DNA of 12,563 nt from an uncultured Campylobacteraceae bacterium (GTDB lineage: Bacteria > Campylobacterota > Campylobacteria > Campylobacterales > Arcobacteraceae): positions 1 through 12,563 of the forward strand of contig CAJXPH010000062.1 in assembly GCA_913057765.1 (NCBI GenBank), given 5' to 3'. Shown here in pieces: positions 1 through 7,044 of the stretch. The notes under the pieces are model-generated. The model was not told the DNA's origin, did not search any database, and saw nothing but the letters and a program-made list of their open reading frames with translations. The stretch's first letter is position 1. Every line of letters starts with the position of its first letter. The position numbers and the translations under genes are program-made.

Positions 1-50
1 TACGAGATCCTCTCTGGTCTCGTGGGCTCGGAGATGTGTATAAGAGACAG
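1..50. other. Illumina Nextera (Tn5) i7-side adapter, not genomic
   Basis: This is synthetic sequence. Positions 1-8 are the end of the P7 primer, 9-16 (CCTCTCTG) fit the i7 index of primer N708, 17-31 are the read-2 adapter stem, and 32-50 are the 19-base Tn5 mosaic end (AGATGTGTATAAGAGACAG). Genomic sequence starts at 51. Seen directly and matched to the known adapter. Confidence 0.98.
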
Positions 51-455
51 ATGTGGTAGTGTATGAAATACTACATCATCAAATTCTATTTTTTTATATT
101 CTTGATTATATGAAGTATGTATGTTTTTAAAGTTATCAAAGATTTTTAAAATAGGAGAGCTCAAGTTTGTTCTAGGTGTTGAGTGATTACCCGCAATCAT
201 CACACAAGGGATATTTAGTTCATCTATTATCTTAAATTGTTCAAGTGCAAAAGTAATAGCTCTATTACTAGGACTGCTTCTATGAAACAAATCTCCTGTA
301 TGGATTATATAATCTGGTTTTATTTTTTTAATTTGTTCTACTACTTGAGAAAAAGCATCATAAAAGTCTGCTTCTCTTTGGTTTATATTGTTTTCATCTA
401 AAATGTCTAAATCGTTATACCCCAAATGGGTATCACTAAAATGTATTATTTTCAA
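51..455 (-). CDS. SbcD/Mre11-like DNA repair exonuclease, N-terminal part (truncated by adapter)
   Basis: I translated this by hand: 135 codons stay open from a TTG start at 455 until the adapter junction, so the C-terminus is missing. The start is chosen because AAGGAA (460-465 on the complement) lies just upstream. The product is a calcineurin-like metallophosphoesterase of the SbcD/Mre11 type. Motif I is FSDTHLGY (D8, H10), motif II is HTGDLFH (G54, D55), and motif III is AGNHSTPR (N90, H91). In this family these residues bind two manganese ions, and the enzyme works with the SbcC/Rad50 ATPase on DNA ends and hairpins. The phrase GDLFHRSSPSNRA is typical of Mre11-type enzymes rather than general phosphoesterases. 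The usual GNHD is GNHS here. An sbcC partner would lie beyond the edge and cannot be seen. Confidence 0.85.
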
Positions 456-583
456 GAAATTCCTTTTCTTATCTAATCTGAGAATATTACTTTAACTTAA
501 CTTAATTAACTAATTAAAAATAGTAAAAATAATCTTCTTAAATATTAGATAAAATTGTAATAGCTCATAAAAAGGAGTATGTT
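456..583. promoter_or_regulatory. Divergent intergenic region between sbcD-like gene and 584..916
   Basis: This 128-base, almost entirely A/T gap must hold both start regions. For the plus-strand gene, TAAAAT at 550-555 is a possible -10 element and AAAGGAG at 571-577 is a strong ribosome binding site. Repeated TTAA/TTAATTAA words near 493-518 are too low in complexity to be called an operator. No ORF or stable hairpin was seen. Confidence 0.35.
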
Positions 584-916
584 ATGGAATTGTACGGTAT
601 TACATTAGACTTTGATGATATGAAATCTTGTGGATTACTTCCAGATTTATGCCGTGATTGGGATCATAGGTCAGAAGAATTAACAGAAAATGAAAAACTA
701 TTATCATATTGGGATAATAACATTCAAGAACTTCTAAAAAAAACTGACAAAGTAGTTTTAGGAAATATTGGAAATAAGTCTGTTGTTTATTCAGGTGATG
801 AAAAAACAGTAGCATTAATTAGAGAACAATTTAAAGAAATTGAACTCTCCAAAATCAACTATGATGAAATTGACCAGTGTGAAAACTGTATTAAAGTAGA
901 TTATCTAAATCCTTAA
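584..916 (+). CDS. Hypothetical protein, 110 aa
   Basis: I do not recognise this protein. It is probably a real gene: it starts with ATG behind a good ribosome binding site (AAAGGAG, 7 to 13 nt upstream), is acidic, and has no better ORF opposite it. It has no signal peptide or membrane segment and looks like a small soluble cytoplasmic protein. The visible features are a charged middle (about residues 25-55), a beta-like VVLGNIGNKSVVYSG stretch (57-71), and a CENC pair near the C-terminus that could bind metal or form a disulphide, though two cysteines alone prove little. Its TAA stop interlocks with the stop of the convergent comEC gene in a shared TTAA at 913-916. Confidence 0.7.
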   Translation: MELYGITLDFDDMKSCGLLPDLCRDWDHRSEELTENEKLLSYWDNNIQELLKKTDKVVLGNIGNKSVVYSGDEKTVALIREQFKEIELSKINYDEIDQCENCIKVDYLNP

Positions 917-2151
917 CTATACAAATAAATATTAAATACAATAAGTAAAATATTTAATAAAACAAATGCTCTTTTATAAAAAATAGAGCCTAATGAAGTA
1001 ACAACATATATAATAAAAAACCCCAGAGGTGTTAAAACCTCGAAGGTATTCATCTTATAATCTAAAAACCATAATATATACTCATCAAATAAATTTCCAA
1101 ATCCTACAAAATGTAGTAGCAACTCCAGTGGATAAAATATAGTAAAAAATAGTGTTATAAAAGGTGATAACAACTGTTCGTAACTAGTATCATAAAAAAA
1201 GAAATGAACAATAGGATTAAAAACTAGAAATATCCAGAAATTAAACAAGAAGAAATTAAGTAATTTTGGTAGGTTTTTAAAATATTGTAAATACAAAAAG
1301 ATATAAAAAACTCCAATGATAGAAAACCATAAGGATATTGAAAATAGATATTTAGGAAATAAGGCAATTATCAATAACAAAGTTATAAATAGTGTTTGAA
1401 AAGATAGTACTTTTATGTTTCTTCTTAAAAAATATATTCCTAAAATAAACATGATGAAACTTCTTAATAAAGAAGGAACAACATCAGTTAAAACTAAATA
1501 AAAGAGCAATACAAATACAGTGATAACTAGAATATCAAAACGTCTATTTCTAAAAGGAAAATACCTTTGATGTATATATGCATAGGGGAAAAATAAAAGC
1601 CAATAAACAATTCCCGCTAAAATAGCGAGATGAAAGCCTGAGATGGCGATTAAATGGCTTATTCCAAAGTTTGTATATATTTCTCTGTACTCTTTTGAAA
1701 TAGGTATTGCCAGAAAAAGTGCATTAAACAGTTCTTTTACTTTTATATCATCATGAGTACTATTTATATTATTTTGAATATCTTTTTTAAAACTTTTTGT
1801 CTTAGGTAAAACATCATAATAAATAGTTTTAGCATAAAATCCTTTTAGAAAAGAATGAAAATCTATTCTTGTAGTTACTATTGCTAAGTTTATGTTCTCT
1901 AGCTTTTGAAAAGTACTTCTTTTATCAACTGAAGTAAAAAAACTAAAATCATCATTTTTCACTTTTAATACAAAATAGTCATCTTTATCATAGATATTTA
2001 CAATTTGAAATGTCCCACTATAAAGCTCTTCTTCTACTAAATCTAAGTATTTATTATATTCATAAAATATATTAAATGTAAAAATAAAAGAGAAGAGTAA
2101 AAAAGAAAATATGAGTTCTTTTTTAGAGGAGAGTAATTGTAAACTATTCAT
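913..2151 (-). CDS. comEC: ComEC/Rec2 family DNA uptake channel protein
   Basis: This is a multi-pass inner-membrane protein of 412 aa. The ComEC family carries single-stranded DNA across the inner membrane during natural transformation. An N-terminal membrane helix (about 13-30) is followed by a soluble beta-rich segment (45-115) and then the competence domain. The diagnostic motif ISHLIAISGFHLAILAG spans 164-180, VPSLLRSFIMF lies at 225-235, and SISLWFSIIGV near 271-281 matches the later conserved helix. It lacks the C-terminal metallo-beta-lactamase-like domain of longer ComEC proteins, as is usual for short Campylobacterota versions. The ATG at 2151 has no Shine-Dalgarno sequence, an in-frame stop lies three codons upstream, and the start sits in the loop of a perfect hairpin (2136-2167). 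It lies 57 nt downstream of ovoA on the same strand. The link to ovoA is position only. Confidence 0.9.
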   Translation of the reverse strand: MNSLQLLSSKKELIFSFLLFSFIFTFNIFYEYNKYLDLVEEELYSGTFQIVNIYDKDDYFVLKVKNDDFSFFTSVDKRSTFQKLENINLAIVTTRIDFHSFLKGFYAKTIYYDVLPKTKSFKKDIQNNINSTHDDIKVKELFNALFLAIPISKEYREIYTNFGISHLIAISGFHLAILAGIVYWLLFFPYAYIHQRYFPFRNRRFDILVITVFVLLFYLVLTDVVPSLLRSFIMFILGIYFLRRNIKVLSFQTLFITLLLIIALFPKYLFSISLWFSIIGVFYIFLYLQYFKNLPKLLNFFLFNFWIFLVFNPIVHFFFYDTSYEQLLSPFITLFFTIFYPLELLLHFVGFGNLFDEYILWFLDYKMNTFEVLTPLGFFIIYVVTSLGSIFYKRAFVLLNILLIVFNIYLYS

Positions 2152-2167
2152 AAGAATAGTTTACAAT
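2136..2167. repeat. Perfect 14-bp inverted repeat over the comEC start codon
   Basis: The arms 2136-2149 (ATTGTAAACTATTC) and 2154-2167 are exact reverse complements around a 4-nt loop (2150-2153). In the comEC mRNA the AU of the AUG is in the loop and the G is the first base of the 3' arm. It could be a translational control hairpin, a protein-binding operator, or the 3' hairpin of the upstream ovoA transcript. No U-tract follows on either strand. Confidence 0.8.
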
Positions 2168-2200
2168 AAAATAAGTATATTTATTATTATATTACAAAAT

Positions 2201-2219
2201 AAAAAGTCTTAAGCTTTTT
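2201..2219 (-). terminator. Possible weak terminator at the end of ovoA
   Basis: On the minus strand an A-rich arm and CTTTTT can pair (6 bp) around the ovoA stop, followed by a T-rich run. The pairing is short and nearly all A-U, so this is tentative. The stronger hairpin at 2136-2167 may do the job instead. Confidence 0.25.
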
Positions 2220-4308
2220 TCTTCCAAATACTCATTTGAGAAACTGAATGCTGAAACTTTCTATTAGTCTCTTTAATTACAAAAGGCACATCTAAAGTAT
2301 CTACTAATTCAAAGTCACCTTGAGTTTCAAGATTTTTTCTTAAAGTATCTAATGTTTTCACTTCTTGATTGTCTTCTATGTAACCACCTAGCCAGTTTTC
2401 TTTTGGAGTATAGTCTTCAAGCCAAGTATATGGGCTTAATAAAACTAGAAGTCCACCATCATTTATTCTATTAGGTACATCATCTAAGAATTTTTGAGGA
2501 TAGTATAATCTATCAATTAGATTTGAACAAAAAATCAAATCATATCCTGTATAAATATCTTTTAAGTTACATGCATCACCTTGCATGAAAGTAACTCTTT
2601 CTTTTGTATCTTCTAAATCTAAATCTCTTAAAGATACTGTTTTTTCATCAAATAAAGCACCTTCTGTAGCAACTTTATAAGTTAGGTTTTCATATTTTTT
2701 AAGTTTTATACCTACGTTGATAAAGTTTGCAGAGAAATCAATTCCAAGTACCTCATCAAAAATTGTTCCTAGTTCAAAAGTACTTCGCCCTACTGAACAA
2801 CCCAAATCCATAGCTTTGTCTTTTTTAATACCATCTAAATATGGTTTTAATACATCTACAGAATTCTTTGGGAAGTTTTTAACTCCAAAATTATCTTCTC
2901 CATAGTGGAATCCACAATATTGAGATATTTGTTCATCTGTTTCATATACATTGTCATTTAATTTACTTCTATATTCGTTTTCTGATTTCACGTATCTAAA
3001 TCCTGCATGTTGGAAGAAGTGCTTTCTAAAAGCATACCTTGCTTCTCTTAATATTTCATTCCCTAAAGATATAAAGGAACCACCTTTCATAAGCGCATGT
3101 CTATCATCAAATGTTGGAGTTGTAAAGTCATCATAAGCAGGATGAGTTTCAAATCCATCAAATGGATATGTAGGAGTTATACTCCATTGCCAAACGTTTC
3201 CTACTACATCATAAAAGTCACCAAATTGATATTTATCTACAGGAGTTTGATTAAAATATCTCAGTCCTATATTTGCTTCTGCATCTTGTGCTTTTACATA
3301 GTCATTTAATCTATAATACTCATCCTCACTAGGAAGTCTAACCTCAACACCTAACTTTTCACTTTTATATTTACAAAATGCTTCTGCTTCATATACATTT
3401 ATATCAACTGGATAATTTAATGGTAAAGGAACTATTCTATTAATTTCTCTTAAAAAATATTTTCCATCTTCTTTTATCCAGAATGGTGGCATCTTAGATT
3501 GAGTAAAGTCTAACCACTTGATTCCATCTTTTGTAAAATAGTGAAGAGTAGAATATCCACCATCTTCCACAAACTCTAAGTATTCTCCATTTGAAACTAA
3601 ATATTTACTAGCTTTAAATTCTTTGATTTGTGCTCTATGAAAAGAAAATTCATTATCCCATCCATAAAAGATTGGATTTTTTCTATCTTTTTCAATTGAA
3701 ACTTCTCCACCTTTTACAGTGCACAGTTCATTTTTTGGATAGTTTTCACTTGATTCATTGTTATATGTAAATATTTCATCATTATTTAGAAACTTAATAT
3801 CAAGTTCTCTAAGTAATACAGAAGATGTTTCAATATGAATATTTTCATGCTCTATTCCCATAAGAACAATCCACATTGGAGACTCCCAATTTATAGGCAT
3901 TGTAAATTCCATATTATCGATTAGATCAAGTACTACTTCTTTTACATCATCTCTATAAGCTTTTGATTGTTCATATGTAGGCCAAACATAGTTTTCATCA
4001 TTTAAATCATCCCATGACATCTCATCAACGCCAATGGCAAAGACAGATTCATAGGTTTTATTTACTCTTTCTTTTACTATATTAGAAACACTAAGCTTAT
4101 TCATAAAAAATGTAGCTGTATGACCATAATAAAAAATCAAAGGATGTCTTAGACTGTTTGGCTGTTCATACAAAGAGTCTTTCTCATTTAATAAATCAAA
4201 AAGTCTTTCATCAAGAGCATATGTCTGTAAAAAATATTCTTTTATTTCTTGACGTTTTTCTTCTACTGTTCCTGTAGTTAAATTTATTGTATTTTTTAGA
4301 TAGTTCAT
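2209..4308 (-). CDS. ovoA: 5-histidylcysteine sulfoxide synthase / mercaptohistidine N-methyltransferase (OvoA)
   Basis: In this family OvoA is a non-haem iron enzyme that joins cysteine to the 5-carbon of histidine using oxygen. A fused methyltransferase later methylates the imidazole to give ovothiol A. Domains are numbered from an ATG at 4323. The DinB-like iron domain (about 20-180) has H68 and HENIHIE (159-165), fitting the HxxxHxE iron site. The FGE-sulfatase/EgtB-like domain (about 195-446) contains DVVGNVWQW (372-380), KGGSF (413-417) and AGFRYV (440-445). The SAM methyltransferase (about 450-704) has the glycine-rich motif MDLGCSVGRST (505-515). Length and order match full OvoA. The start is placed at 4308 (699 aa) because AAGGAA (4313-4318) serves it, while the 4323 ATG has no ribosome site and lies only about 10 nt from the predicted transcript start. 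The separate lyase OvoB is not in the window. Confidence 0.93.
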   Translation of the reverse strand: MNYLKNTINLTTGTVEEKRQEIKEYFLQTYALDERLFDLLNEKDSLYEQPNSLRHPLIFYYGHTATFFMNKLSVSNIVKERVNKTYESVFAIGVDEMSWDDLNDENYVWPTYEQSKAYRDDVKEVVLDLIDNMEFTMPINWESPMWIVLMGIEHENIHIETSSVLLRELDIKFLNNDEIFTYNNESSENYPKNELCTVKGGEVSIEKDRKNPIFYGWDNEFSFHRAQIKEFKASKYLVSNGEYLEFVEDGGYSTLHYFTKDGIKWLDFTQSKMPPFWIKEDGKYFLREINRIVPLPLNYPVDINVYEAEAFCKYKSEKLGVEVRLPSEDEYYRLNDYVKAQDAEANIGLRYFNQTPVDKYQFGDFYDVVGNVWQWSITPTYPFDGFETHPAYDDFTTPTFDDRHALMKGGSFISLGNEILREARYAFRKHFFQHAGFRYVKSENEYRSKLNDNVYETDEQISQYCGFHYGEDNFGVKNFPKNSVDVLKPYLDGIKKDKAMDLGCSVGRSTFELGTIFDEVLGIDFSANFINVGIKLKKYENLTYKVATEGALFDEKTVSLRDLDLEDTKERVTFMQGDACNLKDIYTGYDLIFCSNLIDRLYYPQKFLDDVPNRINDGGLLVLLSPYTWLEDYTPKENWLGGYIEDNQEVKTLDTLRKNLETQGDFELVDTLDVPFVIKETNRKFQHSVSQMSIWKKKA

Positions 4309-4339
4309 TAAGTTCCTTAGCATAATTATCTAGTAATAT

Positions 4340-4368
4340 ATTATAGTTTGATATCAAACCAATGTCAA
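4340..4368 (-). promoter_or_regulatory. Consensus sigma-70 promoter of ovoA
   Basis: On the minus strand, TTGACA (4363-4368) and TATAAT (4340-4345) are both perfect consensus hexamers with an ideal 17-bp spacer. The predicted start is near 4333, leaving about 25 nt of leader before the 4308 ATG and its AAGGAA site. A perfect -35 is unusual for Campylobacterota, which mostly rely on the -10 and upstream T-rich periodicity. Confidence 0.8.
4346..4359. promoter_or_regulatory. 14-bp palindrome in the ovoA promoter spacer, likely operator
   Basis: GTTTGATATCAAAC is an exact palindrome abutting the -10 box inside the 17-bp spacer. A dimeric repressor bound here would block RNA polymerase. MarR- or TetR-type regulators use sites of this size, but no regulator gene is nearby, so its identity is unknown. 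Confidence 0.6.
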
Positions 4369-4436
4369 TAGTTAAAATTTCATAGGTGTTATATTAATAG
4401 TTTATTGTAAAGTGTATGTTAAGAACTCAAACTAAA

Positions 4437-4916
4437 TTATACTATTTTCTCTTTTGTAAGAATAATACCATCGGTATCAGCATAAACATAATCACCATCA
4501 TTAAATTGTACACCACAAAATGAAAGTTCAAGTCCTCTTTGACCTTGAGTTACTGGAATATACTTTCTACTACATGTCCCTCTTGCAAACAAAGCAACTG
4601 GAATATCTTTAATTTGGAAAGTATCTCGGATATATCCATTTACAATAATACCTTCATAGTTATTACCATGTGCAAATTTCATAAGATTTTCACCTACAAC
4701 AGCAAAATACTCATCTTCTACATCTACAACAACAATTTTACCAGTACCATCTTCATCTCTTAATACTTTTATTAGTTCACTATTATTTCTATCAAGCTTT
4801 ACAGTAACAACTGTTCCACATAACTTTTCTTTTGCGCCATAGTTTGTAAATTCATTATCTAGTACATGAGTTTTATCTGGGTGTTCATCACAGATATCAG
4901 CAGTAAAAAAATCCAT
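4437..4916 (-). CDS. rraA: RraA-like protein (RNase E regulator family / class II aldolase fold)
   Basis: The full-length match to the RraA family (159 aa, the usual size) runs from FFTADICDEHPDK through KLCGTVVTVK and GKIVVVDVEDE to YADTDGIILTKE. Family members either inhibit RNase E (E. coli RraA) or act as HMG/CHA aldolases and oxaloacetate decarboxylases on the same fold. The NGYIRD motif (93-98) keeps an Arg-Asp pair, the residues that bind substrate and divalent metal in the aldolases. Campylobacterota such as Helicobacter lack RNase E, so a metabolic role seems at least as likely as RNA control. AAGGAT lies about 8 nt before the ATG. It is upstream of ovoA on the same strand, but the 128-nt gap contains ovoA's own promoter. 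No clear terminator follows it. Confidence 0.88.
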   Translation of the reverse strand: MDFFTADICDEHPDKTHVLDNEFTNYGAKEKLCGTVVTVKLDRNNSELIKVLRDEDGTGKIVVVDVEDEYFAVVGENLMKFAHGNNYEGIIVNGYIRDTFQIKDIPVALFARGTCSRKYIPVTQGQRGLELSFCGVQFNDGDYVYADTDGIILTKEKIV

Positions 4917-4989
4917 AAGTTTATCCTTCTAGTTTATTGTTCTTATTATCTCAAAATATAATTAATATACTCTTATCTCTCACTTTTTT

Positions 4990-5028
4990 TCTACAAATAA
5001 ATAGTAAAACACTATAATCAGACAAGGA
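4990..5028 (+). promoter_or_regulatory. Promoter and RBS of the lipoprotein gene
   Basis: TATAAT at 5013-5018 is a perfect -10 element. A weak -35 (TCTACA, 4990-4995) lies 17 bp upstream and a T-run covers 4984-4990. AAGGA at 5024-5028 is the ribosome site for the ATG at 5035. A start about 7 nt after the -10 would give an unusually short leader of about 10 nt. Confidence 0.5.
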
Positions 5029-5034
5029 TAAATA

Positions 5035-6039
5035 ATGAACTACTTTTTTAAGATTATATTTTTTATGATTGCAAGCCTTCTTTTTTCAGCTTGTACATCA
5101 AAACACCTAACAGTAAAATCTCTGCAACCATCACTTATGCATGACAAAAAAATATATAATATAATTCTTGAAGATTTTGAAAATGACAGAATCAATCAAG
5201 CTAATTATCTAGAAGAAAAACTAGTTAATATGACAGTTGATGGAGAAAGGGTATTTAATCTTCAACATAGATATGAAAATATTGATGCTATTGTTACAGG
5301 AGAAGTATTAGAATCATCTGTTTATTATGATATCTATTATAATACAGATACCGACTATTCAAGATGCTGGGAATATAAATACAAAGATGGTAAAAAGACT
5401 AACAAGTGCAGAAAATATAGAACAAGAAAAATACCTTGTGAAAAAAGAGACTATAAAGTAAAAACCAAAATTCAAGTACTAAATAGCAATGAAAGAATCA
5501 TCTTTTCAAAAATATATGCAAAATCAAATAGAATAGATAAATGCTTTAATAACAGACATCACTATTATCCATATTATTATGGTCATTTAAATATAGATAG
5601 AGATGAATACCGAATAAATTCCCAATTATCACGAGAGATTGCAGATGAGCTTGTAAAAGATATATCACCACACTATATTTTCCAAAATATAACTATTATT
5701 GAAAAACTTGATGAAAACAATGCTTTATATAAACAAAAATATAGAAATGACTTTGAAGATATTGTTGAACTATTAGATAATGGGAATATAGATATATCTC
5801 AAAGAAGACTACATAAACTAAATGAAAAACTAAATTACAATAGTTATGAAGTTTTTTATAATCTAGCACTCACATATGAATCAAACAATCAATTAAAAAA
5901 TGCAAAAGATTACTATATTAAAGCAAGAGATATATGTAATAATATCGAGGACTTAAAACTAATAGACTATGCAATTAATAGAACACAAAAACATTTAGAA
6001 GACAAAATAAGAGCTAAATCACAGTTATCAAAATATTAA
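5035..6039 (+). CDS. Putative lipoprotein with C-terminal TPR, function unknown
   Basis: The N-terminus is a lipoprotein signal peptide: a hydrophobic core (about 5-18) ending in LFSAC, with C20 as the predicted lipidated residue. The mature protein should be anchored in a membrane facing the periplasm. Residues 37-165 have an alternating beta pattern (KKIYNIILEDFEND, IDAIVTGEVLESS, YKVKTKIQVLNSNERIIFSKIYAKS) broadly like CsgG/LpoB/TolB-N-type lipoproteins; this is pattern recognition only. A cysteine-rich, very basic insert (C111, C125, C135) and an aromatic patch HHYYPYYYGH (175-184) follow. Residues 272-300 match one TPR repeat (EVFYNLALTYESNNQLKNAKDYYIKARD), suggesting a protein partner. 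DUF302 follows 60 nt downstream on the same strand and may be cotranscribed. The exact family is not recognised. Confidence 0.8.
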   Translation: MNYFFKIIFFMIASLLFSACTSKHLTVKSLQPSLMHDKKIYNIILEDFENDRINQANYLEEKLVNMTVDGERVFNLQHRYENIDAIVTGEVLESSVYYDIYYNTDTDYSRCWEYKYKDGKKTNKCRKYRTRKIPCEKRDYKVKTKIQVLNSNERIIFSKIYAKSNRIDKCFNNRHHYYPYYYGHLNIDRDEYRINSQLSREIADELVKDISPHYIFQNITIIEKLDENNALYKQKYRNDFEDIVELLDNGNIDISQRRLHKLNEKLNYNSYEVFYNLALTYESNNQLKNAKDYYIKARDICNNIEDLKLIDYAINRTQKHLEDKIRAKSQLSKY

Positions 6040-6099
6040 CCACATTTTAAGAGCTGTAATAATAGAATCAGTAAAATTAATTTATTATAGGAAACTAAA

Positions 6100-6477
6100 T
6101 TGAAACAGACATTTGAAACAAATAAAAGTGTAGATCAAGCAGTTGAAGATATACAAAAAGTATTGCCAAACTATGGTTTTGGTTTACAACATATTCATAA
6201 TCCTCCCGAAAAGATGAGAGAAAAAGGGATAGATTTCAAAACTGAGTGTAAAATTTTAGATATTTGTAGTCCAATAATTGCAAATGAAATTTTATCATAT
6301 GATATTTCATTGTCTTGTATTATGCCTTGTAAAATATCTGTATATGATGATAAAGGACAAACTACTATTGCTTTAAACTCAATAGTTCAGTTAGTAGATG
6401 ACTTAAATCCAGATTTAACAGATTCTGCACAAGCAGTACAAGAGACAATTGTTAACATTATTAACGACTCACTTTAA
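6100..6477 (+). CDS. DUF302 domain protein (TTG start)
   Basis: This 125-aa protein is made almost entirely of one DUF302 domain. Typical features are the SVDQAVEDIQKVLPNYGFGLQHIHN opening (the family's helix and strand), EILSYDISLSCIMPCKISVYDD in the middle, and a C-terminal helix VQETIVNIIND. DUF302 proteins are small alpha/beta proteins of unknown biochemical function, common in Campylobacterota and sulfur-oxidising bacteria. There is no signal peptide, so it should be cytoplasmic. TTG is chosen because AGGA (6089-6092) lies 7 nt upstream and no ATG fits the conserved N-terminus. The cysteines C48, C52, C70 and C75 could interest someone testing metal or redox roles, but they are not a known motif. 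Confidence 0.85.
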   Translation: MKQTFETNKSVDQAVEDIQKVLPNYGFGLQHIHNPPEKMREKGIDFKTECKILDICSPIIANEILSYDISLSCIMPCKISVYDDKGQTTIALNSIVQLVDDLNPDLTDSAQAVQETIVNIINDSL

Positions 6478-6485
6478 AATTATCA

Positions 6486-6529
6486 ATAAAGTTTCTACTC
6501 TTTACAACGACGTAAGGTAGAGGCTTTAT
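6486..6529 (+). terminator. Long hairpin between DUF302 and the glutamate mutase operon
   Basis: The 5' arm (6486-6505) and 3' arm (6512-6529) pair over about 18 bp, including several G-U pairs and two unpaired bases, around the loop AACGAC. Orientation follows the RNA in which the G-U pairs form. It is followed by CAAAAAAACCC rather than a U-tract, so it is not a standard intrinsic terminator. The remaining leader to 6627 holds no ATG or recognised riboswitch; a promoter for the mutase operon should lie there but no clear -10 was found. Confidence 0.45.
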
Positions 6530-6627
6530 CAAAAAAACCCACTTTTTACCCTCCTAATAAACCTCTAACCAAATTTTAGCTAGACTATTTGCCCTTAATA
6601 AAACAATTAAAACTAATAGGTAATTAA

Positions 6628-7044
6628 ATGAAAGTAGTAACTGGCGTAGTAGGTAACGATATACACGTTGTAGCAAACCGACTTATTGATCTTTCACTGC
6701 AAGCAAGAGGATTTGAGGTATTTAACTTAGGTGTTAATACATATCTTGAAGAATTTGTTGATGCGGTTGTAGAGACAAATGCAGACATATTATTAATCTC
6801 ATCACTCAACGGTGAGGCAGAAGGTTGGTGTCGAGAAGTAAAAATCTTAAAATCAAAATATGGAAATCTTTTAGATGATGTAGTATTTATGATTGGTGGA
6901 AACTTAGTTGTTGGAACTGGTAGTGCAGACGATATTGTTCCACGATTTAAAAACTATGGATTTGATTTAGTATTCCATCAAGTGGATTTAAATACTGGTC
7001 TTGATGCACTTGAAGAGTTTATGAAAGAGAGAAATAGTCAATGA
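6628..7044 (+). CDS. glmS: Glutamate mutase sigma subunit (B12-binding, methylaspartate mutase S chain)
   Basis: This is the cobalamin-carrying subunit of glutamate mutase, which interconverts L-glutamate and (2S,3S)-3-methylaspartate by a radical mechanism. Its 138 aa match the usual length (137 in Clostridium cochlearium). D11-x-H13 are the Asp-His pair that in the family coordinate cobalt from below. SSLNG (58-62) and GGNLVVG (90-96) are the loops around the B12 nucleotide tail. The motif normally reads DxHxxG but here is DIHVVA, with alanine at residue 16. The following SLYGxGE of clostridial proteins is SLNGEAEGWC. The ribosome site is a modest AGG at 6618-6620. The gene overlaps glmE by ATGA (7041-7044), implying translational coupling. 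It is not the mismatch repair MutS or the glucosamine synthase GlmS. Confidence 0.92.
   Translation: MKVVTGVVGNDIHVVANRLIDLSLQARGFEVFNLGVNTYLEEFVDAVVETNADILLISSLNGEAEGWCREVKILKSKYGNLLDDVVFMIGGNLVVGTGSADDIVPRFKNYGFDLVFHQVDLNTGLDALEEFMKERNSQ

Noticed and set aside
2717..3309. Small plus-strand ORFs inside ovoA (and similar ones opposite rraA, glmE and others)
   Set aside because: They lie antisense to clearly conserved genes, have no ribosome sites and look like chance frames.
4309..4323. Upstream ATG at 4323 as the ovoA start
   Set aside because: It has no ribosome site and is too close to the predicted transcript start, while the 4308 ATG has AAGGAA at good spacing.
6478..6627. Cobalamin riboswitch before the B12-dependent mutase operon
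   Set aside because: The gap is only 150 nt, no B12-box was found, and the one hairpin there sits next to the end of DUF302.
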